Shown: piece after piece, positions 37,879 through 46,456 of the stretch
How positions within the stretch are numbered: position 1 is the first letter of the stretch
How the letters are laid out: each line of letters begins with the position of its first letter
Source: Pseudomonas veronii
GTDB lineage: Bacteria > Pseudomonadota > Gammaproteobacteria > Pseudomonadales > Pseudomonadaceae
Direction: 5' to 3'
Assembly (NCBI RefSeq): GCF_001439695.1
Contig: NZ_JYLL01000009.1
Span: 62,001 to 126,000, forward strand
DNA: 64,000 bases
Notes under the pieces: model-generated
What the model was told of the DNA's origin: nothing
What the model saw: only the letters and a program-made list of their open reading frames with translations
The model's database searches: none
Translations under genes and position numbers: made by a program

Positions 37879-38357
37879 CGATGTCGCTCCGGAATAAAAT
37901 CGCCGGGGATTATCTCGCCATTGTGGTCCACGCGCACGTCATTACCGATGAATAATCCGGTTTTCAGCTCGCCTTCCAGCCGATAAGGCACGGGCCGGTC
38001 GGGGTTTTTCAGCATCTGCACGACGTCACGGATCTGCGGCCAGAGGTTGGTGCGTACCGAGATCTTGAAAAAGGCGTGGCCACGCGGCGGCACGGTGAGC
38101 CATTCGTTGGATTCGCCTTCGGTCAGCAGCAAGCGACCCAGGGTGACCTTGTAGATCAGGCCGCGCACCGTGAGGTCGGCGTCGTCGCGGTTATCCACGC
38201 GGAAATACAGCTTGAACTTCTGTTCGAGCAACTTGGCCCGCACCACTTCGACCTTCACCAGGGCGACGTGGGGCGGTGGGGCATCGTCCTCGAACCATGA
38301 GGCGCAGCCACTCAAGCCAAGGGTCAACGCCAGCAACAAGCTGTAAGTGCGGAGCAT
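37875..38357 (-). CDS. LEA14/WHy-type lipoprotein
   Basis: A 160-residue lipoprotein. The lipobox LGLSGCAS gives acylated Cys at about residue 18. The rest fits a single LEA type-2 (water stress/hypersensitive response) beta-sandwich: [19 protein letters not shown], then a [15 protein letters not shown] core typical of LEA-2 (VxNPN-like). It overlaps the SEC-C mini-protein gene by four bases and follows the YchJ-like gene by 21 nt, so all are in one operon. Function in the envelope is unknown. Confidence 0.8.
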   Translation of the reverse strand: MLRTYSLLLALTLGLSGCASWFEDDAPPPHVALVKVEVVRAKLLEQKFKLYFRVDNRDDADLTVRGLIYKVTLGRLLLTEGESNEWLTVPPRGHAFFKISVRTNLWPQIRDVVQMLKNPDRPVPYRLEGELKTGLFIGNDVRVDHNGEIIPGDFIPERHR

Positions 38358-38378
38358 GGCGCGATCCCTGTGAGGTGG

Positions 38379-38849
38379 TTAGAGGTAGCTGGAGCAACAC
38401 TTCTTGAACTTCTGCCCACTCCCGCAGACGCATGCATCATTGCGTCCGGCCTTCACTTCCACGGTGGGGTCGATGAAGTACCAGTGTCCCTCATTCTGTA
38501 CGAAAGAGGACTGTTCGCGGTGGCTGTGTTCGCCGGTGCTGTCATGCCAGCGCGCGGTAAACGTCACGAACGCATGTTCCGGCTGGCCGCCGAACACCTC
38601 GGAGCTTTCCACTTCCAGGCCGAGCCATGTGCTCTGGGCGCTCCAGGTGGCGATGGCATCACGGTCCAGGCCGGCCTGCTGCGCAGGCAACGTGGTAGCC
38701 ACCAGGTAGTCCACCAGGCCCAGTACGTAGGCGCTGTAGCGCGAGCGCATCAGCGCGGTGGCGCACGGCGCCGGGTGGCCGGCGTGATAATGGCCGCAGC
38801 ACGCGTCCAGCAGGTTGCCGCTGCCACAGGGGCAAATGGATGTACTCAT
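38379..38849 (-). CDS. YchJ-family protein with N- and C-terminal SEC-C motifs
   Basis: A 156-residue UPF0225 protein. The Met at 38849 is chosen because [19 protein letters not shown] begins the N-terminal SEC-C motif directly; an upstream Met at 38942 runs into the preceding gene. A second SEC-C motif closes the protein ([16 protein letters not shown]). Between them is an NTF2-like domain ([20 protein letters not shown]). It is 4 nt after the DUF6231-like gene. Function is unknown; zinc binding is likely. Confidence 0.88.
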   Translation of the reverse strand: MSTSICPCGSGNLLDACCGHYHAGHPAPCATALMRSRYSAYVLGLVDYLVATTLPAQQAGLDRDAIATWSAQSTWLGLEVESSEVFGGQPEHAFVTFTARWHDSTGEHSHREQSSFVQNEGHWYFIDPTVEVKAGRNDACVCGSGQKFKKCCSSYL

Positions 38850-38853
38850 CGGG

Positions 38854-39351
38854 TTACCACCAATACTTTCCGAAGTTTTCCGGGTTGGCCCAGAAGCGGG
38901 CGTTGAGCCAGTCCGGCACCTGTTTATAGTCAAGCAGATCATAGGTAAACAGCGTCAGTACCTGCTCATCGCGCTGGAAGCGCTCGCCGGCCTGCAGGGC
39001 CAGGGAGAAGAAGTCAGTGTCTTTCCAGTCGCAGGCGCCCAGGTCGACCAGCACCGCAATGCGGCTGGCATTGAGGTTACGGATGCCGCCCAGCAGGGTC
39101 AGGCCTTGTGGTTTTGACAGGTGCTCCAGGCAATCGACCACCAGCGCCAGGTCAAAACGCTGCGCCGCGAGGTCCGCCGGCAGCGCGCCAGGCGTCGCGA
39201 CGGACACCTGGGTCTCAGGGTGCGCCTTTTGAAAGGCCTCCAGCGCCGGGAACTGGCTGGCACCCAACAGCAACAGGCGTTTGGGCTGGTGCAAATCGAG
39301 CAAGGCAGCCAGGGCTTGCTGGGGTGTACGGGAAGAAATACCAGCGGTCAT
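38854..39351 (-). CDS. DUF6231-like protein, methyltransferase-like fold
   Basis: A 165-residue soluble protein. The pattern [16 protein letters not shown], then [30 protein letters not shown], resembles the first and fourth strands of a Rossmann methyltransferase, but the glycine-rich SAM loop is reduced. I recall this as a Pseudomonas-restricted family. It is the first gene of the - operon with YchJ, the LEA lipoprotein and the His-rich SEC-C protein; the SD (GAGGATCTC) is well placed. Catalytic activity is uncertain. Confidence 0.7.
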   Translation of the reverse strand: MTAGISSRTPQQALAALLDLHQPKRLLLLGASQFPALEAFQKAHPETQVSVATPGALPADLAAQRFDLALVVDCLEHLSKPQGLTLLGGIRNLNASRIAVLVDLGACDWKDTDFFSLALQAGERFQRDEQVLTLFTYDLLDYKQVPDWLNARFWANPENFGKYWW

Positions 39352-39541
39352 CAGAGATCCTCACATCAGGACCCTAGAGACTAGCGCGGCTGAGCGTGCG
39401 GGCCTAGAGCGGGTGGTTGCGAAAAGTCCTTCAAGTACGCCCATCCTCAATGAATCCGGGGGTGTGGCGTACTGGCGCAGTTGAAAGGAGCGGTCTTTAC
39501 TCCACCCATCGGCCCCTGCCGATCCCCTCAGGAGAAATCAA

Positions 39542-40237
39542 ATGAGCATCATGCGGACAGCTCTACCCTTGGTTCTGCTCACCGGAGTATTGACAGGTTG
39601 TGCAGGTTTGCAAAAAACCGATTGGCCCACCTGCGCCGCCGTGGGCGGCGTGACCGGTGCGGCGATCGGTGCGACGGAAAGCTCAGCCTATGCCGGCTAC
39701 GGCGCGTTGTTGATCGGCGGCATGGCCGGCGCCTATTGCTGGGTACACGGCGATGGTGACGAAGACGGCGACGGCGTGCCGGACAGCCGCGACAAGTGCC
39801 CCGGCACGCCGAAAGGCGTACAGGTCGATGCCAATGGTTGCCCTCCTGCGCCACCCGCGGCGGTGGTTGAAGAGGTGGTTGTGGTCAAGGAAGAAACCAT
39901 CGTGATTCGCGATGTCCACTTCCAGTTCGACTCGGCGAAGCTGACGGCGGCGGATAAAACCGCGCTCGACACCATCGCCACCCGCCTGAAACGCGAAGCC
40001 CCGAGCGCCCAGTTGCGGGTCAGCGGGCATACCGACAGCGTCGGCAAGGACGCCTACAACCAGAAACTCTCGGAAAAACGCGCACATTCGGTGACGGACT
40101 ACCTGATCGGCGCCGGTGTGCCTCGCAGTAACTTCGTGTCGGTGACCGGTGCGGGCGAAAGTCATCCGGTGGCTGACAACAAAACCGCTGAAGGCCGTGC
40201 CCTGAACCGCCGCGTAGAAATCCAGATCAACCGCTGA
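39542..40237 (+). CDS. OmpA-family lipoprotein with TSP3-like calcium repeat
   Basis: A 231-residue outer-membrane lipoprotein. Lipobox VLTGCAG (Cys near residue 20) is followed by a glycine-rich hydrophobic stretch (about 35-65), a calcium-binding thrombospondin type-3-like repeat (DGDEDGDGVPDSRDKCPGTP), and a C-terminal OmpA peptidoglycan-binding domain (about 120-231) with the Asp/Arg pair in GHTDSVGKDAYNQKLSEKRA. It probably ties the outer membrane to peptidoglycan. The SD is CAGGAGA. A strong hairpin follows the stop. Confidence 0.9.
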   Translation: MSIMRTALPLVLLTGVLTGCAGLQKTDWPTCAAVGGVTGAAIGATESSAYAGYGALLIGGMAGAYCWVHGDGDEDGDGVPDSRDKCPGTPKGVQVDANGCPPAPPAAVVEEVVVVKEETIVIRDVHFQFDSAKLTAADKTALDTIATRLKREAPSAQLRVSGHTDSVGKDAYNQKLSEKRAHSVTDYLIGAGVPRSNFVSVTGAGESHPVADNKTAEGRALNRRVEIQINR

Positions 40238-40245
40238 CAGGCCTT

Positions 40246-40269
40246 GCCCCTGTGGGATTCCACAGGGGC
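40246..40269 (+). terminator. Strong hairpin after the OmpA-family lipoprotein gene
   Basis: Perfect 10-bp stem GCCCCTGTGG / CCACAGGGGC with a GATT loop, 8 nt after the stop. The T tract is weak (ATCGTTGG), so it is a terminator or mRNA-end hairpin with moderate confidence. Confidence 0.55.
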
Positions 40270-40405
40270 ATCGTTGGCGATCCTCGCTGAAACCGCCGCC
40301 TTCTCAAGTTTTTTGATCCTTCACTGGCAAATCGCCTGTAGAAGTCGTTACTGTGCGCCCAAAGAAAAATTTGAAATAACAAATTCCCCATCACTCAGGA
40401 GCCCC

Positions 40406-41167
40406 ATGATGCGTAAGGTTTTTCTGTTGGCCCTGTTGGTCAGCCCCGTTGCCCTGGCCCAGAGCGTGAGTGTTGAAACCAACTCGTTGATGCGCTTGCC
40501 CAGCAGTACCAGCGTATTGCAGCTGGAACGCCTGGACGTCGCGGACTACGGCACGTTGCTCATCCCGGCCACGATCAGCCAGGTCTCGGTGGATGAGTTG
40601 CACCTGGGCCGCGAAGCACGCATCGCCATCGCTCCGGGGAGCACCGGGCTGCAATTGCAGGCGCGGCATGCGCAACTGGAACATGGCAGCCAGATCACCT
40701 CGCGTGGCGCTCCCGGTACCCACGAAAAACCAGCCAGGGCCGGACGTGACCTGACCTTGCGCATCAATGCCCTGACGGCGCAGGAACTGTCGGTGGATGC
40801 CCGTGGTGGCGCTGGCGCCCAAGGTTATGCCGGGCTGGACGGCGCCAACGGCGAAGACCCGGGTTGCACTTGGGGCTCCGCTGGGCGCGGCGCCAACGGT
40901 GATAACGGTGGCGACGGGTTGCCTGGCGCGGCGGGTGCGCAGGTGCGGGTCGAACTGCCGCAGGACTTCCCAAGCGACAAGATCAAGGTCTGGGTCGATG
41001 GCGGCGCGGGCGGTTTGGCGGGGACGGCGGGCAAGCCTGGGCGTGGCGGGCAATCCAAGGGTTGCCTGGTGTACCGCGCCGATGGTGGCGAGAAAGGCCG
41101 GCCAGGGGTGGAAGGGCAGCCGGGGCCGGCCGGGCCTGCGGGAACTGTGACCATTCAGCGACTTTGA
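40406..41167 (+). CDS. Secreted collagen-like glycine-rich protein
   Basis: A 253-residue protein. The MM pair at 40406/40409 begins a signal peptide (MMRKVFLLALLVSPVALAQ, cleavage near residue 19) with CAGGAGCC as SD; reading further upstream gives no such signal. The N-terminal half is beta-rich (about 25-130). The C-terminal half is Gly-rich with collagen-like triplets: GAGAQGYAGLDGANGEDPG, GANGDNGGDGLPGAAGAQ, GRPGVEGQPGPAGPAG. Two Cys may pair. No anchor is visible. I do not recognise a specific function; a surface or matrix role is a guess. Confidence 0.75.
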   Translation: MMRKVFLLALLVSPVALAQSVSVETNSLMRLPSSTSVLQLERLDVADYGTLLIPATISQVSVDELHLGREARIAIAPGSTGLQLQARHAQLEHGSQITSRGAPGTHEKPARAGRDLTLRINALTAQELSVDARGGAGAQGYAGLDGANGEDPGCTWGSAGRGANGDNGGDGLPGAAGAQVRVELPQDFPSDKIKVWVDGGAGGLAGTAGKPGRGGQSKGCLVYRADGGEKGRPGVEGQPGPAGPAGTVTIQRL

Positions 41168-41184
41168 GTCGTTCGATCTGACGT

Positions 41185-41252
41185 CATCGGGAGCACGCCC
41201 CCTCCCACATTTGGAATGCATTTCAAATGTGGGAGGGGGCGTGCTCCCGATG
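41185..41252. repeat. Mirrored (outward) REP pair between convergent genes
   Basis: Two perfect 29-nt inverted arms (41185-41213 and 41224-41252) separated by 10 nt. Compared with the other REPINs here the order is reversed: each GTGGGAGGGGGC end points to the centre, and the core has CGTG in place of CTTG. It lies between the collagen-like gene (+) and copD-like gene (-), where it can serve as a shared transcript end. Confidence 0.88.
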
Positions 41253-41269
41253 GCCGTTTAAGGCACGTC

Positions 41270-41734
41270 TCAGAACATCGGCCGCGCCGAAGCAATCGCG
41301 ACCACCACCAACCCAACGAGCAGGTTAATGCCCACCAGCTTGCGGATCTGCCCCAGCACCGCCGCCCCGGCCGGCCAGTTTTCAGCCGCCACCGCTGTGC
41401 GCAATTCGGGGAACTTCAACGCCTGGATGCGGATGAACAGCGCCGTCATCACCACATACAAGCCCATCATCACCTGCACGTAACGCGGTGCGGTTTCAAA
41501 CCCGCTGAAGCGCAGTTGCAACAGGCCGACACCGCTGATCGGCAAAACCAGCACCGCCACCCAAACCCACACGAAAAAACGTTGAAACACATTCGCCCAC
41601 AGCTTGAGCCGGGCAGGGCCCTCGAGGGCCGCCACAGCGGCCGGGCGCAGGATCATCCAGGCGAAAAACATGCCGCCGACCCAGATCAGGGCGGCCAATA
41701 CATGCAGGGTGTAAACGAGGCTGAACACGGTCAT
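41270..41734 (-). CDS. CopD-family integral membrane protein
   Basis: A 154-residue inner-membrane protein with four hydrophobic helices (about 5-25, 48-70, 78-98, 130-150). The first helix carries the His of the family (VYTLHVLAALIWVGGMFF). CopD-like proteins are implicated in copper transport, but short forms are widespread and mostly uncharacterised; a cytochrome-like or haem role is possible. It is a single-gene unit, divergent from dinG. Confidence 0.8.
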   Translation of the reverse strand: MTVFSLVYTLHVLAALIWVGGMFFAWMILRPAAVAALEGPARLKLWANVFQRFFVWVWVAVLVLPISGVGLLQLRFSGFETAPRYVQVMMGLYVVMTALFIRIQALKFPELRTAVAAENWPAGAAVLGQIRKLVGINLLVGLVVVAIASARPMF

Positions 41735-41833
41735 TGCGGTACTCCGTTCTGCGCGGGATTAATTAGCGGGGTATGATAGCGGTCGATCCGAACCACTGAA
41801 AATTTATCCAGCGTTTTTTGCGCCCGACTATCC

Positions 41834-43978
41834 ATGATCAGCACTGAACTCAAAACCACGATCCAGGGCGCCTATTCGCGTTTTCTCGAAGCCAAGAGCT
41901 TGAAACCGCGCTACGGCCAACGCCTGATGATCGCCGAAGTGGCCAAGGTCCTCGGGGATATCGACACCGACGACGAAGGCCGGCGCAGCGGTGACCCCGC
42001 GGTCGTGGCCGTCGAGGCCGGCACCGGTACCGGCAAGACCGTGGCCTACAGCCTGGCGGCGATTCCCACCGCCAAGGCCGCCGGCAAGCGCCTGGTGATC
42101 GCCACCGCCACCGTCGCCCTGCAGGAGCAGATCGTCTACAAAGACCTGCCCGACCTGATGCGCAACAGCGGCCTGAACTTCACCTTCGCCCTGGCCAAGG
42201 GCCGTGGCCGCTATATGTGCCTGTCCAAGCTCGACGTGCTGCTGCAGGAAGGCCACGCGCAAACCGCCACGGCCTCCTTGTTCGAAGAAGAAGGCTTCAA
42301 GATCGAAGTCGATGAAGTCAGCCAGAAGCTGTTTACCAGCATGATCGAAAAACTGGCCGGGAATAAATGGGACGGCGACCGCGACAGCTGGCCCACCGCC
42401 CTGGAAGACGCCGATTGGGCGCGCCTGACCACCGACCACAGCCAATGCACCAACCGTCATTGCCCCAACTTCGGCCAGTGCGCCTTCTATAAAGCGCGCG
42501 AAGGCATGGGCAAGGTCGACGTGATCGTCACCAACCACGACATGGTCCTCGCCGACCTGGCCCTGGGCGGCGGCGCCGTGCTGCCGGACCCGCGCGACAC
42601 GCTCTACGTATTCGACGAAGGCCACCACCTGCCCGACAAGGCCATCGGCCACTTCGCCCATTACACGCGCCTGCGCTCCACCGCCGACTGGCTGGAGGCC
42701 ACCGCCAAGAACCTCACCAAACTGCTGGCCCAGCACCCGCTGCCCGGCGACCTGGGCAAGCTGATCGAACAGGTGCCGGAACTGGCGCGGGAGATCAAGA
42801 CCCAGCAGCAGTTCATGTTCAGCGCCTGCGAGCAGGTCGCCGACTTCAAGCCCGGCGAAGACGTCGAGGGCCGCGAGCGCCCGCGCCATCGCTTTGTCGG
42901 CGGGCTGATCCCCGAGCACATGCGTGAAATGGGCGTCGAACTGAAGAAGGGTTTTTCGCGCCTGACCGACCTGTTCACCCGCCTGACCGACCTGCTCAAG
43001 GAAGGCATGGACGGCGAGGTCAACATCGGCATCGCCAGCAACCAGGCCGAGGAATGGTACCCACTGTTCGGCAGCCTGTTGTCCCGCGCCCAGGGCAACT
43101 GGGAGTTGTGGACGGCCTTCACCGTCGAAGACCCGGAAGACAACCCGCCCATGGCCCGTTGGCTGACCCTGTCGGAAAGCGGTGCGCTGTTCGATATCGA
43201 GGTCAACGCCAGCCCGATCCTTGCGGCGGAAATGCTGCGGCGCAACCTGTGGAACGTGGCGTATGGCTGCCTGGTCACCTCGGCCACGCTGACCGCCCTG
43301 GGCACCTTCGACCGCTTCCGCATGCGCGCCGGCCTGCCGAAAAAAGCCGTCACCGCCGTGGTGCCGAGCCCGTTCCATCATGCTAACGCCGGTGTGCTGC
43401 GCGTGCCTGACCTCAAGGCCGACCCTCGGGATGCGCCGGCCCACACCGCCGCGATCATCCGTGACTTGCCGGAGCTGGTCGAAGGTTCACGCGGCACCCT
43501 GGTGCTGTTCTCGTCGCGCAAACAGATGCAGGACGTGTTCGACGGCCTCGACCGCGACTGGCGCAAGCAGGTGTTTATCCAGGGCAACCTGTCCAAGCAG
43601 GAAACCCTGAACAAGCACAAGGCGCGGGTCGATGGCGGCGATTCCAGCGTGCTGTTCGGCCTGGCGAGCTTTGCCGAGGGCGTGGACTTGCCCGGTGCCT
43701 ACTGCGAACACGTGGTGATCGCCAAGATCCCGTTCTCGGTGCCGGATGACCCGGTCGAGGCCGCGTTGGCCGAGTGGATCGAGGCCCGTGGCGGCAACCC
43801 GTTCATGGAAATCTCGGTGCCGGATGCGTCCCTGAAGCTGGTGCAGGCCTGCGGGCGCTTGCTGCGGACCGAAGAAGACCGGGGCACCATCACCTTGCTG
43901 GACCGCCGTCTGGTCACGCAGCGCTATGGCAAGGCCATCCTGAATGCCTTGCCGCCGTTCCGGCGCGAAATTTCTTAA
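41834..43978 (+). CDS. dinG: ATP-dependent DNA helicase DinG
   Basis: DinG is a 5'-3' superfamily 2 helicase that unwinds D-loops and R-loops, with an iron-sulphur cluster. It has 714 residues. Walker A is VEAGTGTGKTVAYS (about residue 58). The four cluster Cys are in RGRYMC, CTNRHC and GQC (about residues 130-216). The Walker B DEAH-like box is VFDEGHH, and the last helicase motif is QACGRLLRTEEDRG. It starts ATG after CCGACTATCC, a weak SD. The upstream gene is divergent. Confidence 0.95.
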   Translation: MISTELKTTIQGAYSRFLEAKSLKPRYGQRLMIAEVAKVLGDIDTDDEGRRSGDPAVVAVEAGTGTGKTVAYSLAAIPTAKAAGKRLVIATATVALQEQIVYKDLPDLMRNSGLNFTFALAKGRGRYMCLSKLDVLLQEGHAQTATASLFEEEGFKIEVDEVSQKLFTSMIEKLAGNKWDGDRDSWPTALEDADWARLTTDHSQCTNRHCPNFGQCAFYKAREGMGKVDVIVTNHDMVLADLALGGGAVLPDPRDTLYVFDEGHHLPDKAIGHFAHYTRLRSTADWLEATAKNLTKLLAQHPLPGDLGKLIEQVPELAREIKTQQQFMFSACEQVADFKPGEDVEGRERPRHRFVGGLIPEHMREMGVELKKGFSRLTDLFTRLTDLLKEGMDGEVNIGIASNQAEEWYPLFGSLLSRAQGNWELWTAFTVEDPEDNPPMARWLTLSESGALFDIEVNASPILAAEMLRRNLWNVAYGCLVTSATLTALGTFDRFRMRAGLPKKAVTAVVPSPFHHANAGVLRVPDLKADPRDAPAHTAAIIRDLPELVEGSRGTLVLFSSRKQMQDVFDGLDRDWRKQVFIQGNLSKQETLNKHKARVDGGDSSVLFGLASFAEGVDLPGAYCEHVVIAKIPFSVPDDPVEAALAEWIEARGGNPFMEISVPDASLKLVQACGRLLRTEEDRGTITLLDRRLVTQRYGKAILNALPPFRREIS

Positions 43979-44076
43979 GCCACAGTGGGCAAAATCGCCC
44001 ACTTCGTGGTCTATCTCACTGCCATCGCATTATGTCATCAGGCCATTTATCGGCCGTTTGGGAGAACCTTGCTCGT

Positions 44077-46374
44077 ATGATTCGCACGCTGCCCGCCCTT
44101 TTTGCCCTGCTGTTCGCTGCGCCACTGCTGGCCGCGCCCGCCGGGCAACAAACGTTGTTCAACTTCGTCCGACCTGCCGATGTGGTCAAAGTCGCGACCC
44201 AGGACGCCAGCCTGCCGCAATACAACGCCGAACAAACCCCTGAAGGCGAGGTGCTGCGCCGCATCACCTTCAACCCTGCCGCCGAACCGAGCCTGGTGCT
44301 CAGCCCGCAGACCGGCGCCTGGGACTGGTCGCAATCCAGCGCCATCAGCCTGCGTATCCAGAGTGCCATGGACTGGGCGCTGACCCTGTACGTCAAGGTG
44401 CAGAGCAACGACGGCAAGACCCTGGTCAGCCGCATCGACCTGCCGGCCGGTCCGGCCCAGACCCTGCTGATCCCGCTGCAAGCCAACTCGCCATTGAGCC
44501 AGGGCATGAAGGCCGGCCCGCCGATGCCGATCAGCGTCGACGGCCCGCGCGTGTTACTGGCCAGCAGCGCCGGAGACATCGACCGCAGCCAGGTGGTGTC
44601 GGTGACCCTGTCGATGATCAAACCGAATGTCGCCCAAAGTATTCTGCTGGAACGCTTTGGCGTGCAGGACAGCGAGCCGGTGCTGAAGGCGGCCTACAGC
44701 GAACTGGTGGATGCCTATGGCCAGTCCACCCGTGCGCGCTGGCCGGAAAAGGTCAGCAGCGACGAGCAACTCAAGGCCGCCGCCATCAAGGAGCAGCAAC
44801 AGCTCAAGGCTTGGCTGGCCGAGCGGGATAAATCCTCCCTGGACCAGTACGGCGGTTGGAACAAAGGCCCGGCGTTCGACGCCAGCGGCTTTTTCCGCAC
44901 CGAGAAGCGCGATGGTCGTTGGTATCTGGTGACGCCGGAGGGGCATCCGTTCTATTCCCTGGGCGTCAACACCGTGGCTTCGGATAACAACCAGACCTAC
45001 GTGGCGGGCCGTGAATGGATGTTCGCGGCGCTGCCCAAGGCCGGGGAACCCTTTGACAAGTACTACGGCAGCGGCGACAACCGCACCGGTAACGGCGCCG
45101 GCGAAGGGCGTAGCTTTGGCGCCGGGCGTTGGTACGATTTCTACCGCGCCAACCTGCAGCGCACGTATGACACTGACGGTTTCGACCAGAAGCGCTGGGT
45201 CAGCCACACCCTCGACCGCCTGCAGGCCTGGGGTTTCAACACCGTCGGCAACTGGAGCGCTGCACAACTGGCCAGTGCGGACCGCGTGCCGTACACCTTG
45301 CCGCTGTCGATCGTCGGCGATTACGCCAGCATCAGCACCGGCACCGACTGGTGGGGCGGCATGCCCGACCCGTTCGACCCGCGTTTCGCCATGGCCACCG
45401 AGCGCGCCGTGGCCATCGCTGCCCGCGATCATCGTGACGATCCTTGGCTGATCGGTTTTTTTGCCGATAACGAACTGGCCTGGGCCGGTCCCGGTGACGA
45501 TGCAAAATCCCGTTACGCCCTGGCCTACGGCACCCTGCGCATGACCACCGATGTACCGGCCAAGCGCGCGTTCCTCAAGCAACTGCGCGACAAATACCGT
45601 AACGAAGAAGGCCTGTCGAAAGCTTGGGGCATCCACCTGGCGGGCTGGGAACTGATGGAAGACCCGGGCTTCGAACCGCCGATGCCCAACCCTGAGCACC
45701 CGGAAATCGAAGCCGACTTCAAACACTTCCAGAAGACCTTCGCCGATACGTACTTCAAGACCATCTCCGATGCACTCAAATGGCACGCGCCCAACCAGTT
45801 GCTGCTGGGCGGGCGTTACGCGGTGAGTACTCCGGAGGCGGTGGCGTCCTGTGCGCAGTATTGCGACGTGTTGAGCTTCAACATGTACACGCTCAAACCC
45901 CAGGACGGCTATGACTTCGCCGCCTTGCGCGCGTTGGACAAGCCGGTGTTGATCACCGAATTCAACTTCGGCTCGGCAGACCGCGGCCCGTTCTGGGGCG
46001 GTGTGACCCAGTTGGCCAAGGAAGAAGATCGCGGCGCGGCGTATGCCAACTTCCTCAAGCAGGCCATGGCCGAGCCGTCGATTGTCGGCGTTCACTGGTT
46101 CCAGTACCTGGACCAGCCCGTGACCGGGCGTCTGCTGGACGGCGAAAACGGCCACTTCGGTCTGGTCGGCATTACCGATGTGCCGTTCCAGGGCTTTGTC
46201 GACAGCGTGCGTCGAAGCAACCTGGCGGCGGTCGACCAACTGGGCAAGGAAGCCGAAAAGGCCAAGGCGGCCCGCGCGGTTCGCGAGCATGAAGGCAGCA
46301 AGCCCGGGCATGACGGTAAAGGTGCGGGGCAGGGCGCCGGACACACCGGTGGGCATGCCGGAAATGGTCATTGA
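44077..46374 (+). CDS. Secreted agarase-like glycoside hydrolase (GH50/GH42-like)
   Basis: A 765-residue secreted protein. The ATG at 44077 with GGAGAACC as SD opens a signal peptide (MIRTLPALFALLFAAPLLAA). The N-terminal ~210 residues form a carbohydrate-binding-like beta domain. The TIM-barrel follows, with GVNTVASDN, GGMPDPFDPRFA, an acid/base Glu in FFADNELAW (about residue 465) and a nucleophile Glu in VLITEFNFGSAD (about residue 628). The C-terminus is a charged, then Gly/His-rich tail (GHTGGHAGNGH). The pattern recalls beta-agarases; the true substrate in Pseudomonas, perhaps its own exopolysaccharide, is not known. Confidence 0.65.
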   Translation: MIRTLPALFALLFAAPLLAAPAGQQTLFNFVRPADVVKVATQDASLPQYNAEQTPEGEVLRRITFNPAAEPSLVLSPQTGAWDWSQSSAISLRIQSAMDWALTLYVKVQSNDGKTLVSRIDLPAGPAQTLLIPLQANSPLSQGMKAGPPMPISVDGPRVLLASSAGDIDRSQVVSVTLSMIKPNVAQSILLERFGVQDSEPVLKAAYSELVDAYGQSTRARWPEKVSSDEQLKAAAIKEQQQLKAWLAERDKSSLDQYGGWNKGPAFDASGFFRTEKRDGRWYLVTPEGHPFYSLGVNTVASDNNQTYVAGREWMFAALPKAGEPFDKYYGSGDNRTGNGAGEGRSFGAGRWYDFYRANLQRTYDTDGFDQKRWVSHTLDRLQAWGFNTVGNWSAAQLASADRVPYTLPLSIVGDYASISTGTDWWGGMPDPFDPRFAMATERAVAIAARDHRDDPWLIGFFADNELAWAGPGDDAKSRYALAYGTLRMTTDVPAKRAFLKQLRDKYRNEEGLSKAWGIHLAGWELMEDPGFEPPMPNPEHPEIEADFKHFQKTFADTYFKTISDALKWHAPNQLLLGGRYAVSTPEAVASCAQYCDVLSFNMYTLKPQDGYDFAALRALDKPVLITEFNFGSADRGPFWGGVTQLAKEEDRGAAYANFLKQAMAEPSIVGVHWFQYLDQPVTGRLLDGENGHFGLVGITDVPFQGFVDSVRRSNLAAVDQLGKEAEKAKAARAVREHEGSKPGHDGKGAGQGAGHTGGHAGNGH

Positions 46375-46456
46375 TTGAGTGTTGACGGGTTCACAAATCC
46401 TACAAGGGCTGGAACAATGTCGGCCACTTTTTACAGCGTTTTCCGAGGGGGCTTAG

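Noticed and set aside
41216..41776. + frame covering the copD-like gene
   Set aside because: It is antisense to a membrane protein with clear helices and starts inside a REP; no motif.
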